A DNA stretch of 64,000 nucleotides from Spongilla lacustris (taxonomy: Eukaryota > Porifera > Demospongiae > Spongillida > Spongillidae). Of the stretch, positions 1-11,146 are shown piece after piece. The position numbers and the translations under genes are program-made. The notes beneath the pieces were generated by a model that saw nothing but the letters and a program-made list of their open reading frames with translations, had not been told where the DNA came from and did not search any database. Within the stretch, counting starts at the first letter, position 1, and every line of letters starts with the position of its first letter. Location: contig OX442422.1 in assembly GCA_949361645.1 (NCBI GenBank), forward strand, positions 9,994,426-10,058,425. Reading direction: 5' to 3'.

Positions 1-218
1 CAATTGACCGGTGTTCATTCTTATCGTACAGACCGGAAGTAGTACATGTACATGTGCGTGCGCGGGCTATATTAAATAGATTGCGTAGTAACCGTATATT
101 ACAACAGGTGGTAGATTACTGTATTTAAAAAAAAAAAAAAAACATTCTGCACTTCTTCACTTCCGTGATTTTTCACGGGGTAACGCTACTTAGCGATCAA
201 TGGCAATTGACCGGTGTT
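1..218. repeat. Dispersed repeat with terminal direct repeats and hairpin
   Basis: The 15-base word CAATTGACCGGTGTT occurs at 1-15 and again at about 204-218. Between them, 108-180 carries a GGTAGATTACTGTAT segment, an A-run and the hairpin CCGTGATTTTTCACGG. The same block recurs at about 13,150-13,220, so this is a dispersed repeat. The family is not recognised and no coding potential is seen. Confidence 0.5.
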
Positions 219-290
219 TTTTTTATTAGACACATGATAATGATCAGATAAGCATACATAGGTAGTGAATGACGGATGAGATTTTAAAGT

Positions 291-700
291 TCAATTGGAG
301 ATCCAGCTTTCTGAGCAGGAGAGGTCGATGGCCTCATTGAACATGTTTGTTGGTCTGTGATAGGAGGACCTTGAGCCTCTGATGCACATTACTGCAGATC
401 GCAATAAGGAAAAACTCAACTTGCATCTTAGCCAAAATAGAGTAGAGCTATATGGATGATTTTGTTTTTCAGCTATGAGCGAGGCCATTCTTTTGTATAC
501 AGTTGTCGCTATCGGACCCATACCTCCTGAGATAGAGAATACAAGAGGTGCAAAGGAGCCGTGCTCAATTTCTCTTACCCTTTCTTCATACGCCCGCTTC
601 TTCTCTTGCTCATTTATCTTGTATAGCACTGCATTGGGGACTTGTTACGATAAGATGGGGCATGTGGGTGAATACTCGTATGGAGAAATGTGCGGTCACG
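291..700 (-). pseudogene. 3' fragment of RLE-type non-LTR retrotransposon
   Basis: The minus-strand frame 629-291 contains INEQEKKRAYEERVREIEHG followed by a segment with FSISGGMGPIATTVYKR and FWLRCKLSFSLLRSA. From memory this matches the C-terminal tail, after the endonuclease, of a reverse-transcriptase family widespread in sponge and coral genomes. Upstream (630-700), another frame still reads an APSYRNKSPMQCY-like segment, so a frameshift lies near 630. Everything further 5' (zinc knuckle, RT) is missing. It belongs to the same lineage as the relic at 10,344-13,175. It is a dead 5'-truncated copy. Confidence 0.65.
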
Positions 701-2044
701 GGAATTAGCGGTATGTACAACTAACCGCATATGGGCAGTATAGGAGATTGTATGGAAAACTCAAGAAAATCGTATGTTCTGCTTCAATCTTATGCATTTG
801 ATGATTTGCCCGACAAGTTCTATAAGATATAGGACATGGTACAAATTGTCACGATTTTTTTAAAATTTCTAGCCCCTTCCTGTGGGTTCCCTTGATTTTT
901 TTACTTTTGGCTTGATGACATTGGAATTGATACCTAATTATCATATTCCATCTCATATATCTGTTGTATCTAATGTGGTAAGGGATTTGCCCGACATGTC
1001 CCCAAATCTTGAATCTATGGACATAATTATCGAGTATTTTTCAGATTTTTGCTATGATAATTCCCGGTTCCTCTGAATTTTCTATTCATGCACTAAGATC
1101 TGCGTACATTTGCACCGATCATCATCACGTGCGCATCTCAAATGTAACCTATCTCGTACCCAGACAGAAAATATTATTCTGACATCATCACGTGCGTTCA
1201 ACTGTTTGTGGAGGAAGAACCACGCCCAATTGGCCTCGTGCCCAATAAATATTCCGCTATCTTCGTGGGCGTTATATCGATCGACTATGAAAGGCACAAA
1301 CCTTATATTATATAAATTGCAGCTCGATCGCGAGTTTTGACTCTGAGATTCAGCGAGTGTTTATTAGGCATTGCTGATACCTCTTGATCATCGGGTACCG
1401 ATGCTGATGGTTGGATCCGCCAGTCCACTTAAGTTGGAGGGTATGTGGCGCATCAGCTCTAGTCTCGTTCCCAGACCCTATTTGTCAGCAAGTGCTGGAA
1501 TGTCGGCGGCATGCACCAGAGATCTATGTTATCTCTGGCGGCACCAATTAGATTACAGGTGTATGCTTGGAATTTGCCCCGTGCGGGCGATGCCGGGATT
1601 TGACAATATTTGACCGACGTGCAGTTGGTTAGGTAGGAACAGTTTGACCAGATAGAGTATTTGACGTTACAGCCACACCTACATGTATAATGTACATCGA
1701 TAGTTAAATCCTCCCTTAGATAGGGAGGATTTGACAGCATACCGCGTATTCGTAATTGTTTGATATGACGCGCGATGTCGAATCCAATGTGCTTAATGTA
1801 CTTGTGCGCTCAGACTCGCCTGGAATCTGATTGGTGTCGTCGACATTCCAGCGTTTTCAACCGAATAGCGTTATAGCAGACCTTGTTTCTCAATACGTTG
1901 GTCTGGGTACGAGACTACATCAGCTCTCAGTACTATACTATAGCAGCTTGGTACAGGCACAAGACTAAATCGATCATTAGCATAAGCACTCTACCCTCAA
2001 TTATATCTCCTTATTTACTTAATGCAAAAATTGTATACATCAGT
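701..2044. other. Intergenic, no gene recognised
   Basis: AT-rich DNA with only short spurious frames. The word CTCGTACCCAGAC, or close variants in either orientation, occurs near 1,155, 1,467 and 1,905. This suggests further degenerate dispersed repeats. Confidence 0.5.
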
Positions 2045-2180
2045 TATTCTTTATTTTTTTAATTTATTTTTTTAATTTTATAATAATAATAGTAATAATT
2101 TTTTTTTTTATTATTCCAAATGAGATAAAATAAATGCACATATATACACGTTACTACACACGAACTTGCACAAAACTACC

Positions 2181-4757
2181 CTAGCCTTCAAGCAAGTCCA
2201 TTGTTGTAGCCACCCTAGCATTGAAAGCACGGGCATTGGCTCGAACTAGTGTGAGGCTTAGTCTCCCATAGATGTTGTTCAACATTATAGTCTTTGAGGA
2301 ATGGCTTTGAGCCGCAAGTCGTGATGCGAGTTCTCCAAAAAACTGGCCTGCAGTTCTTCCCCAAGCTCCAAACGTCTCCACCACTAATGGTACACACTTC
2401 CATCCCGATTCGGAGCAGATAGTATCATTGGATATATGCTTTCTCTCTTCTGTTTGCCTTGCTGCTGCACCTGCCACCACACCCGCTTCAGACAAAATGT
2501 TTGATTTAAGCGGAGAGGTGATGGACACATCAATGGCTGCAGGCTTATCACTATTGGACCAGCTTGGGATGAGTATGTCTGCAGGTCTAGTTAGTCTCCT
2601 TTCATGACCCAAACCTGCACCTGCTTCCAATTTTGGGTTCAGAAGGGCTCGCTTGCAAAAATCAAAAATAGCATTGCGCAGAGCATTGTGGCGCGCCACT
2701 ACATCTCCCCCAAACTTACAAGTAACAGCATGGTGTGCATCCAGAGCTTTGTCTGGACAATAAACACATACCCCTAATTCAGGTGTTAGAGGAAGACCAA
2801 GCCACCATTTGATGCCCCACTGCATTTCGCTTGTAGTCAAGTCGCAGCCTTGCCTAGGGGAGGGGACCACCTGAAGCCACGAGAAGGCATGCACCGATGA
2901 AATTGAGAGTAAGCGGGCCCGATCGGCCAGACTGCCATAGTTATACAGTGCATGGAATTGGCAATTCTCAATTCGTTGTGACAAATCATGCTGAAAATGA
3001 GACTTCGTTGGCAACGGAATAGATACAGTATCCTCAGCAGAAACTTGGAGATTGAACAGGTTAAGTGCATCTATAACATACTGGCTAGATGCCAAGTCTG
3101 GGGAAGAGGAACTAACTGAGCCTAGGTATGCTGCTGTGGAGTGAACAGCTACTGATCTTAAACCAAGCCCTCCTCTGCTAAGGCTTAAGCAGGCTTGCTT
3201 CCAACCCAAACTTTGTGGTGGCAGATTGAGGGCCAAGCACTCTGTGAAACAGTGGTGAATGCTATCATCAAATTCAGACAATGATGACTTTATTAAGGTT
3301 GGAGGTGTAACACGTGAGATGTGTGTCATTTTGCAAAATGCTGCACACTTTCGTAACAATGCAAGTGCTAGCTGGGGGTTTTCCAACGCTTGTAACTGCT
3401 GGAGAAGGAAAGAAACACTTGACTGTTTGTTGATCACAAAGTTGTTACAAAATTCCTCATCGCCTATTGGTGCACCCAAAATTTCAAGTTGAGGAGTGTG
3501 ATATCGTTTAGTGATCTCAGATGGGAATGCAGATAGCTCTGCCTTGCCAAACACCTCACATTTTGCAAAGTTGATGTATAGCCCAAGAGAAGGACCCAAT
3601 GATGAAATGACATCCAGGGCAGCTCTGACAGAAAAACTGGTTCCAGCAAGGACTCCATCATCAAGGTACCACTTATTGAATAGTAAATCTCTACACATGT
3701 CAACGTCAGCAATCTTCAATATCAGTCGATGCAACACAAGTGAAAATAAGAGCGGTCCAAGTGGATCACCCTGCTGCACACCAGTAGCTGAGCGAAGCAT
3801 GCCCATCGGATGCCACAGTTTTGGATGTACTCCATAACACCAGAGTGTCCATGGGAAAATTTCTGGGAAGAACTCAGCACAGTTTTCTAGCACAGCATTT
3901 CTAGACACCAAGTTAAATGCATTTCGTAGGTCAACTTTGGCAACATTAAAATCTTCATCAAACCAATGATCATCAATACTTGAACGCAGTGAATGGATGA
4001 TTTTTTCTACTCCGCTTGGGCAAACAATCCCATATTGGTAAGGGTTGAAAAATTCACTGGCTTTATATTTCACAATTGCACAGAGGCACTTGCTTGTTAA
4101 TCTACGCAATACTTCCCCGACAGCAATAGGACGAATATCATTTCCCCCGGGTTTCTTCAGAGCAATCACAGTTGCGCCTGCTAGATACTCAGCTATTTCC
4201 GGAAGAGCTCTCCCAGAAGCCAATTTGTTTATTACCGCCTTAAGTGCAGACAGCAATGAGGATGGTAAAGAAGCTTCAGAGGCATCTAATAAATGTTGCA
4301 CTCGTAAACCAGAAGGTCCACAAGAGGTATCTTTAGGAAATGAAAGTAGAACAGCACGAATGTTAAAGTCAGATGGCAACAAATCAACAGAAGAATGAGG
4401 TGGTATGTTTGTAGGGTGTGACGGGATGGGAACATAAGGATGCTTTGCTTTCAAAAGTTCCCAAGTTTCTTCATTGTTAGCTGCAATGCCAGATGATGTA
4501 AGCATACGACATGCTTTGCCAAATAACCCTTCTTCCGCAAATGCCGTAGCAATGCTAACACGTCTCCTATTTAAAAGTTGCTGACAACTACTCGTTTTGG
4601 ATACTTTCTTAGAATAAGCAATGCTTCTCGAAATTACATTGTTCCAAAGTTCCAACTCATGCGCAGTATCCCATAATTCACATAATTTCCTGATGTCAGA
4701 TGGTTTAAAGGAACGACCCCTTCTTTGATTGCAATACAATATGCACTTTGGGAACAT
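2181..4757 (-). CDS. Reverse transcriptase with restriction-like endonuclease
   Basis: The 858-codon open frame is the polymerase half of the retrotransposon. RT landmarks in order are CGPSGLRVQHLL, IRPIAVGEVLRRL (fingers), KVDLRNAFN (motif A aspartate), GVQQGDPLGPLLFSL (motif B) and WYLDDGV near residue 365 (motif C, catalytic DD). Near residues 661-677 is a C-x2-C-x7-H-x4-C knuckle (CVYCPDKALDAHHAVTC) followed by RHNALRNAI. A PD-(D/E)xK-like nuclease motif follows: RPADILI, then an aspartate in AAIDVSITSP. These imply target-primed integration with a sequence-preferring nick. The listed start is the first ATG after an in-frame TAG. The true protein probably begins in the segment at 5,651-4,803, since the 15 or so codons between stop and ATG are open and family-like. 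Confidence 0.85.
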   Translation of the reverse strand: MFPKCILYCNQRRGRSFKPSDIRKLCELWDTAHELELWNNVISRSIAYSKKVSKTSSCQQLLNRRRVSIATAFAEEGLFGKACRMLTSSGIAANNEETWELLKAKHPYVPIPSHPTNIPPHSSVDLLPSDFNIRAVLLSFPKDTSCGPSGLRVQHLLDASEASLPSSLLSALKAVINKLASGRALPEIAEYLAGATVIALKKPGGNDIRPIAVGEVLRRLTSKCLCAIVKYKASEFFNPYQYGIVCPSGVEKIIHSLRSSIDDHWFDEDFNVAKVDLRNAFNLVSRNAVLENCAEFFPEIFPWTLWCYGVHPKLWHPMGMLRSATGVQQGDPLGPLLFSLVLHRLILKIADVDMCRDLLFNKWYLDDGVLAGTSFSVRAALDVISSLGPSLGLYINFAKCEVFGKAELSAFPSEITKRYHTPQLEILGAPIGDEEFCNNFVINKQSSVSFLLQQLQALENPQLALALLRKCAAFCKMTHISRVTPPTLIKSSLSEFDDSIHHCFTECLALNLPPQSLGWKQACLSLSRGGLGLRSVAVHSTAAYLGSVSSSSPDLASSQYVIDALNLFNLQVSAEDTVSIPLPTKSHFQHDLSQRIENCQFHALYNYGSLADRARLLSISSVHAFSWLQVVPSPRQGCDLTTSEMQWGIKWWLGLPLTPELGVCVYCPDKALDAHHAVTCKFGGDVVARHNALRNAIFDFCKRALLNPKLEAGAGLGHERRLTRPADILIPSWSNSDKPAAIDVSITSPLKSNILSEAGVVAGAAARQTEERKHISNDTICSESGWKCVPLVVETFGAWGRTAGQFFGELASRLAAQSHSSKTIMLNNIYGRLSLTLVRANARAFNARVATTMDLLEG

Positions 4758-4802
4758 AAACAGTTTTTTCCAAGCAATAATTGACTCTTGAAAAACAATA
4801 GA

Positions 4803-5651
4803 CTACAAAATACCTAGAAGGACTCTTCCAACAGCCTGACGAGCACAAACAGGTATACGCTTGATAGTTGGAAATGATGTGGAAAATATATCATCAAATG
4901 AAGGGTACTCATGATCCATAGTTACACCCGGAACATTTGTATCCCCAGCATGGTTGATGTCTGTGACACATGAGTTACTACCAGTGCAATGAGATATGTG
5001 AGCATGAGTATGTGAGATGGCTACCAGTGTGGAACAGTTAGAACAAACAGAGTACTGATTGAGGGAGAGCCAACCGTGTGGTATCTTGCCTGGGAGAGCA
5101 CCAGAGGCATGCCTATCCATGTGAATTTTCCACATAGATGGAAGAATATGTTCACAACATGAAGAAACTGGGCAAGGTAGGGAAGTTGCTGGCCTGTGTT
5201 TACCAAAGACACGGGTAAACTTTTCGTTGACGACAGTATCAACAGCAGCGTCAACGTTGATATGTTGTGAACCCAAAACTGGTGGCAATTTGGGCGCCGG
5301 CTGTGATAGCGACTGCATTGAAGCATGTGGCTGCGGTTGTTGCGGTGGCTGTGGTTGTTGCGGTGATTGTGGCAAAGGTTGTGAATGTGATGTTACAGGT
5401 AGAGCCTCGGGAGAAGGAATCAGTGGTTGGGAGCAAACGCTGTTTGTAGATTCTGTAGAAGCGCTGTTCGTAGATGACCATGCTGCGCTCTGGATGGAAT
5501 TAACACACCTCCCACGCTTCATGGGCTGACAGTCTGTACAAGATCTGCCCGATTTCACACAAATGCACAACTTACATCGAGCGTTCAACCCATTGCACGA
5601 GCACGAGCAGCACTTAGGCTTTCTTACATCCGAAGGCAACTTTGACGCCAT
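4803..5651 (-). CDS. N-terminal zinc-finger part of the same retrotransposon protein
   Basis: A 282-codon frame. Residues 12-50 are a cysteine-rich block (KCCSCSCNGLNARCKLCIC and following) seen at the N-terminus of related retroelement proteins. A Ser/Pro/Gln-rich linker follows. After it comes a C2H2-type finger (CPVSSCCEHILPSMWKIHM and a following RHA) and another Cys/His cluster (CSNCSTLVAISHTHAHISHC). These are probably nucleic-acid-binding modules that guide the element to its target. The frame ends in TAG at 4,803-4,805 and the RT segment continues in the same frame. This is therefore best read as one protein of about 1,155 codons with one nonsense codon, or with natural readthrough, rather than two ORFs. 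Confidence 0.75.
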   Translation of the reverse strand: MASKLPSDVRKPKCCSCSCNGLNARCKLCICVKSGRSCTDCQPMKRGRCVNSIQSAAWSSTNSASTESTNSVCSQPLIPSPEALPVTSHSQPLPQSPQQPQPPQQPQPHASMQSLSQPAPKLPPVLGSQHINVDAAVDTVVNEKFTRVFGKHRPATSLPCPVSSCCEHILPSMWKIHMDRHASGALPGKIPHGWLSLNQYSVCSNCSTLVAISHTHAHISHCTGSNSCVTDINHAGDTNVPGVTMDHEYPSFDDIFSTSFPTIKRIPVCARQAVGRVLLGIL

Positions 5652-5712
5652 TTTATAGTAATAATAATAATAAACTTAACACAAAATGCTAAGTATACAA
5701 TAACACAACAAA

Positions 5713-5732
5713 CCCCCCCCCCCCCCCCCCCC
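5713..5732. repeat. C20 homopolymer
   Basis: Twenty consecutive C on the plus strand, between the retrotransposon start codon (5,651) and the next relic (5,751). It may mark the element's 5' end. Its true length is uncertain because homopolymers are error-prone. Confidence 0.9.
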
Positions 5733-5750
5733 ATTAAACACCCCTCCCCC

Positions 5751-6032
5751 CTAAAAGTCAGTCCTGGTAGGAGTAAAAAGTGTTCCTATTATGGAGGCAG
5801 CATTGCCCCTTTGTACAGCCACTGAAAGACGTTGAAGCAGGTAGCTGTACCTTTTTGTGTCACCAGTTGTGGCTGAGAGCCTGTGACCTAGGAAGATCAG
5901 GGAAAGAGGGCCAACTACACCTGATGTTTCATAGGCAATAGGGGTGAAACATATGCCTGGCTGTCCCTCCAGATATGAGTATTTGACCTTTTTCCGGTCC
6001 TCTGCCTGACTGGCGACAGCACCTGCTGCCAT
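5751..6032 (-). pseudogene. C-terminal relic of a related RLE retrotransposon
   Basis: The minus frame reads MAAGAVASQAEDRKKVKYSY and then a segment with PIAYETSGVVG and LLQRLSVAVQRGNAASIIG. It aligns in order with the C-terminus of the intact element (AGAAARQTEERK, PLVVETFGAWG, IYGRLSLTLVR). It is therefore the 3' tail of another, diverged copy in the same orientation, cut off upstream by the C20 run and the younger element. Confidence 0.6.
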
Positions 6033-7279
6033 AGTGGACTGTGCCAGGTAAAATACATCAGTTGCACCATAACCAAGTTTCTTAAGGTGTTAACGTACAT
6101 GTAATGTTCATCTCTTAAACCTATGCCAATATGAGGAGGTACTAGCTATAGGAGGAGCTAATTTACTTAGTGTCAGGAGAAATGGCTAAAAGGGACTGAA
6201 AAAAACAGTTGGAGGCAGGCCAAGGCAGTTGATAATAATTCTTGGAGTTTGAAATGTCTTGCACATGATATTTTGAATTCACTGAATGCTTTAACCCTTC
6301 CCTAAATGTACATGTGCCTCTATACTGAATATATGACATTTGAATTCGAATTTAATATACAGGTCTCCACGAAGTCATTTCATCCCTATAACTCAGAATT
6401 GAAATTAATTAACTTTAATATATATTGCAGTAGTTAGGTTCCAGTTATTTTAAGCGGGTAAGTAATTGTATCAAAACCCTCAAAAATCAAAATATTAAAA
6501 GCACTCTATTATCAACGTTATTCAAGAATACGGTTAGAGGTAATTGATTTTGATACCTACAATAAGTAAGGTTAGATATGGAATATGCGGTGGAACAGCA
6601 CTGATTTCAAGTCACTGAGTTCAATAGACATGTAAAATCATAATTTGCTCTTAAGTTATAGCAGTTGAAGCTATTATGGGATAACTAATTTTAATAACCA
6701 TCACTAATTACTCCATTATTAAATGAACTAAAAAACATCATATGATTTGGTATTAGATCATCTAATGGTGAGTCATTAAAAAGTTAATTATAGTTGTAGT
6801 GGCCTTTTAGCATTTTCAAATTTGATTTGTTGTTTTGAATATTAAAACTAGCAAAATGCCAATCAAATATTTTTCAATCTCTTTTCACAGCTATTCTGTA
6901 GATTATAACTTGAAATTAATTAATTTGACTGACAACTTTTAATTAATTACAAATTTTATCTTTTGAACTGTTAAAGATAATTGAATTTGAATAAATCAAT
7001 GTGCTTCATATTTGCCTAAACCTGGTAATTCTTTATTCATAAATTGATTTAGATTGATAATCCAATTACGGAATTGTATTCAGTCAAAAGCATTACATTC
7101 CTTAATACACACATGTATTACATAATGTCAGTGGAGTTAGCAGGATGCACTAGGTTGATGATGCATGATAAGACTCTATAATACATGTACATACAGTGGA
7201 TTATACGTTCAGAAGACAGGTATGTTTGTATGTTGCATGAAACCTATGCACTCACTAGCTTGTACATACACTATATAAA
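6033..7279. other. AT-rich intergenic DNA
   Basis: No open frame, repeat array or recognisable element was seen. The sequence is strongly A/T-rich with many ATTAATT-type words. Confidence 0.5.
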
Positions 7280-7684
7280 ATGGAAGATGCTGAAGTAAGA
7301 AGATGTGCAAGATTGAAGAGTAAGAGCGCAGAAATAAAACTAAGTATGAAGTACGAGCCACTACTGAACATTCCAGTCCTACATGTACATGTACCTTATG
7401 AAATACATCGTCTGCTAAGGATCTTCGATGTGCTGATATGCAACTTGGTGTTTCAAGTGAGACAGATCAATGCTAAAGCAGGACCTGTAATGAAGCAACT
7501 CATTGACACTATCAGAAGTTTTGGCCTGTCTTTTCATGTGTGGTGGAAGCCTCCAGGAAAAGATAATCTTGGTTTTGACTGCATATCTTTTAGAGAAAAA
7601 GACAGGAAAAAGCTTCTAGTGCAGTTACCACCCCATTTGGACCCCCTATTTCCCCCAATGCAGTTAGTAAGCTGCGGAAGGTAA
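7280..7684 (+). CDS. Hypothetical 134-codon frame, possible transposon fragment
   Basis: The frame starts at ATG 7,280. Its second half reads FGLSFHVWWKPPGKDNLGFD followed by FREKDRKKLLVQLPPHL. The spacing (F-x-V-W, then DRKKLLxxLPxxL) resembles a short conserved block I recall from uncharacterised cnidarian and sponge proteins that are often transposon-associated. The first half looks unlike it and may be chance. There is no splice support and no domain I can name. It is probably a fragment, not a host gene. Confidence 0.25.
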   Translation: MEDAEVRRCARLKSKSAEIKLSMKYEPLLNIPVLHVHVPYEIHRLLRIFDVLICNLVFQVRQINAKAGPVMKQLIDTIRSFGLSFHVWWKPPGKDNLGFDCISFREKDRKKLLVQLPPHLDPLFPPMQLVSCGR

Positions 7685-8756
7685 AGCACTGCCGCATACA
7701 TGTATGCCGGCACTGTAGTTTGAAGCAATTCTGTATATAGAACTGTGTAATGTAGGAGTTTGAAAAGTCAAGCTGGAGTCCTGATGCTGAGACCCTTCAG
7801 ACTGAGGTAAATATTTGTGTAAATGGTTATGCATCATTCATAAGTTCATCTACTATAAGAAGAGTGGATAAATTTTTTCTTGCTATGTCCAAAACATTGG
7901 AACAAGGGCGTCCCCATTGGGGAGGGGGGGGGGGAGGCCACAGCCCCCCCCCCCCCCCCCCCTCAGTTTACATACATGCGCATTGAAAGTGGACAGTACC
8001 CTCCCCCCACTGATTGAATGACTGGATTGGCCGAAAGAGCTAACACCTCACACCTCACTGATTGAATTGGCCAAAAGTAGACAGCACTCCCCCCCACCCC
8101 CACCCGCTGGTTGAATTGGCCGAAAGCGGACAACTTATTTACTGCTGTCAAATGGTGCCCCCCCCCCCCCCCCTTCCAGAAAAGCTGGGGGCGCCCATGC
8201 TTTGGAAGGATACAAAGACAAAAATGCACATCTTGGCTAAGCGCATTCCTGCCATGATGAAAGACAACAGAAATGTGAAGCAGTTTAGCTGCCAAGGTTA
8301 GTGAATATGATTGACATAGTATTGTACCTGTATGTGTACTGTACATGTATATAGCTGTTGAGAAGCTAAATGATGATGCAACATGGATATAAGCTTACTT
8401 TAGCAACAATAAATGGGACCCTGCCAGAGCCATATTTCTTACAAAAGAATGACAAGGCAATTGATCAGAATGGATGAACCCCTTCAATGCATCATGGTCA
8501 AATTATACATGTAATCACATACATTGTATATACAGTGTGTGTAACATTGAGTACAGAAGCACATATTACATGTACGTTGTGGGTGTAAGGACAGAAAAAA
8601 AAAGAGCTACTGTGCACTGTGCAATAATGCATAAGGTTGTCATTTCTAATAGTGTACACATACAATCATTTTGCAGCAGTTAGGAAGAACTATGGGTGTG
8701 GCATCAGAATTTGGAAGTGTTTGAGGGCTAGGGAGTTCAAGGCCCAAAGTATGCAT
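7685..8756. other. Intergenic with C-runs and a degenerate repeat
   Basis: Contains C-runs near 7,945-7,962 and 8,158-8,172. About three degenerate copies of a CTGATTGAATTGGCCGAAAG-like unit lie at 8,005-8,125. No gene is recognised. Confidence 0.5.
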
Positions 8757-9960
8757 GTAGGGAGAAGGCCAACAGTAAAGGGAGAAATCCAACAGTATAG
8801 GGAGAAGGCCAACAGTATAGGGAGAAGGCCAACAGTATAGGGAGAAGGCCAACAGTATAGGGAGAAGGCCAACAGTATAGGGAGAAGGCCAACAGTATAG
8901 GGAGAAGGCCAACAGTATAGGGAGAAGGCCAACAGTATAGGGAGAAGGCCAACAGTATAGGGAGAAGGCCAACAGTATAGGGAGAAGGCCAACAGTATAG
9001 GGAGAAGGCCAACAGTATAGGGAGAAGGCCAACAGTATAAAGAAAAGGCCAACTACAGTGTACATGTAGGTAGATGGCTAGAAGTATACATGTATGTAGA
9101 GTGAAATCCAACAGAATAGGGAGAAGGCCAGCAGTATAGGGAGAAAGCCAACAGTATAGGAAAGAAGGCCAACAGTATAGGGAGAAATCCAACAGTATAT
9201 AGGGAGAAGGCCAACAGTATAGGGAGAAGGCCAACAGTATAGGGAGAAGGCCAACAATATAGGGAGATGGCCAAAAGTACAGGGAGAAAGCCAACAGTAT
9301 AGGAAAGAAGGCCAACAGTATAGGGAGAAAGCCAACAGTATAGGGAGAATGTAAACAGCATAGGGAGAAGGCCAACAGTATAGGGAGAATGTAAACAGCA
9401 TAGGAAGAAGGCCAACAGTATAAAGAGAAGGCCCACAGTATAGGGAGAATGTAAACAGCATAGGGAGAAGGCCAACAGTATACATGTAGGGAGAAAGTAA
9501 ACAGTGCATGTACATGTACATGTACATGGTGAAAGCCAACAGTATAGGGAGAAGGCCAACAGTATAGGGAGAAGGCCCGCAGTATAGGGAGAAGGCCAAC
9601 AGATAGGGAGAAGGCCAACAGTATAGGTAGAAGGCCAACAGTATAGGGAGAAGGCCAACAGTATAGGGAGAAGGCCAACAGCATAGGGAGAAGGCCAACA
9701 GTATAGGGAGAAGGCCAATAGTATAGGGAGAAGGCCAACAGTATAGGGAGAAGGCCAACGGTATAGGGAGAAGGCCAACAGTATAGGGAGAAAGCCAACA
9801 GTGGCCAACAAACAAGGGAGAAGTATAGGAAAAAGGCTACTGCAGTATAAGAAACCCACCATTATGGGGGTAGTATAGGGAGAAGGCCAACCGCATAGGC
9901 AGAAAGCCAATAGGCCACCAGTATAAGAGATGGCCAACAGTACAGGAAGAAGGCCATATC
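8757..9960. repeat. 20-bp minisatellite
   Basis: Tandem array of GGAGAAGGCCAACAGTATAG. It is nearly perfect from about 8,800 to 9,040 and increasingly mutated to 9,960. Because 20 is not a multiple of 3 and the unit lacks stops on the minus strand, all three minus frames stay open for hundreds of codons. Those frames are artefacts of the repeat. Confidence 0.95.
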
Positions 9961-10343
9961 TCCTCCTTTACTGCATCGAAGATATGCCTGAACATGTTCT
10001 GCACATCCACTACCGAACATACCCTACGCTACCCTACTAAATTCACATAGTATACTCACCAAAACACCTGCGTCTCGGAATATGAAATCATGAAGGGCCG
10101 CCCTGCATGCCTAATTGATGCGCTCCACATCTCCAGTGACGCAAGCCCGATAGTTATACTAGTTACAGCCCGACATAATTATAAAGATGACGCAAGTATA
10201 CGTAATGCTACTTCGTGTATGAATAGTAATGCGCGGTAGAAATTAATTTCTTGTCTTGATTTTAGTTTACGAATGGTTCATGGGATAATCTTATAAAGTA
10301 CAGATTGACAATCAGTCCGATTTATTGTAAATTATACACGTGT
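9961..10343. other. Intergenic, nothing recognised
   Basis: Mixed-composition DNA between the minisatellite and the next retrotransposon relic. No open frame or repeat of note. Confidence 0.4.
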
Positions 10344-11146
10344 TTAAAATTCAATTTGAAATAAAAAGCAAGATGGACGCCTATGTATGGGCCATTTCTC
10401 CATATGTCGTATGTCAAAGAAAGCCCGTTGTCTGTCATTTCCCCAAAAATTGTCAGCTGCAATATCTAGCCGTGCATCATTTTCAGAATTTGCTGTTTTG
10501 TGACGAAAATGTTCATCACTTATCGGCTGTAGTGGTGGCTCGATCCCAACTGACATTGTGGCAAGTTTCTGTGAGAACCTTAGCTGATAAGTCCCCTATT
10601 TCGTTATGGCGGATTGAAGGGAAACCTCCATTTGGACAACTCATGGCATGTTCAACAGTGAAACTGTGTTCACAAACACAGTGAGATGGTAAAAGTGGTG
10701 GAGGCCAGCCATATCGGAGACAAAGGGCATCTCTGAAGGCCCCTTTATGCAGAGCATAACCATCTTCTGATAGTGGAAGAGCTGCACGATGCACCTTTTT
10801 CACTGATGAAGGGCAGGGCTTTTTGGCCCGGTAACTGGTAGGTAGCTTGTTTACCAAATCCAATACTCTGTTCTGTTTAAGTTCTCTCTTGTGTTTAATT
10901 GCTCTTCGTTTGCAATCCCTTTGAGACTCCTGGCAGGAGATAGGGTATGTGGTGGATTGTTGAAGGATAAGTGACATAAGAGGAGTGGATATGTTGATAG
11001 AGGTAAGGTGTTCATGGATGTCACTTGAAGTTACCGGGTTTATAATACCAAGGCCACCTAGGCGAGATGGCAGAGCTAGTAGTTCACGCTCAACATCACT
11101 GAGTGCAGATTGACCAGTTATGGCAGGGAGAAACTTGTATCTGATG
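10344..11146 (-). pseudogene. C-terminal half of RLE retrotransposon relic
   Basis: Read on the minus strand, 10,977-10,516 contains LHKGAFRDALCLRYGWPPP, then a Cys/His knuckle (CVCEHSFTVEHAMSC) and GGFPSIRHNEIGD. The frame then shifts near 10,550. The continuation 10,556-10,344 reads GIEPPLQPIS, then ARLDIAADNFWG and RAFFDIR, the restriction-like endonuclease core (D...D) of this family. This family is distinct from the element at 2,181-5,651. The 5' half continues beyond the hAT-like insert at 12,324. Frameshifts show the copy is dead. Confidence 0.7.

Larger units (their letters stand above)
2045..5700 (-). mobile_element. Nearly full-length RLE-class non-LTR retrotransposon
   Basis: Two same-frame open segments (5,651-4,803 and 4,757-2,181) form one element read on the minus strand. 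Its 3' side ends in A/T runs (T-rich on the plus strand at 2,045-2,115), as expected for target-primed reverse transcription. Its 5' side abuts a C20 run and then the relic at 5,751-6,032. There are no LTRs and no apurinic-type endonuclease. The order Zn fingers, RT, CCHC-like knuckle, PD-(D/E)xK endonuclease is that of the R2/NeSL/HERO group. The exact clade and both termini were not determined. Confidence 0.75.

Noticed and set aside
475..1740. Short plus and minus frames upstream of the first retrotransposon
   Set aside because: Apart from 291-700 minus, none shows a recognisable motif or codon pattern.
8737..9937. Open minus frames of up to 353 codons
   Set aside because: They are translations of the 20-bp minisatellite in all three frames, with no domain or splice support.
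10340..10684. 114-codon plus-strand frame
   Set aside because: Antisense to the endonuclease end of a retrotransposon relic that has recognisable protein motifs.
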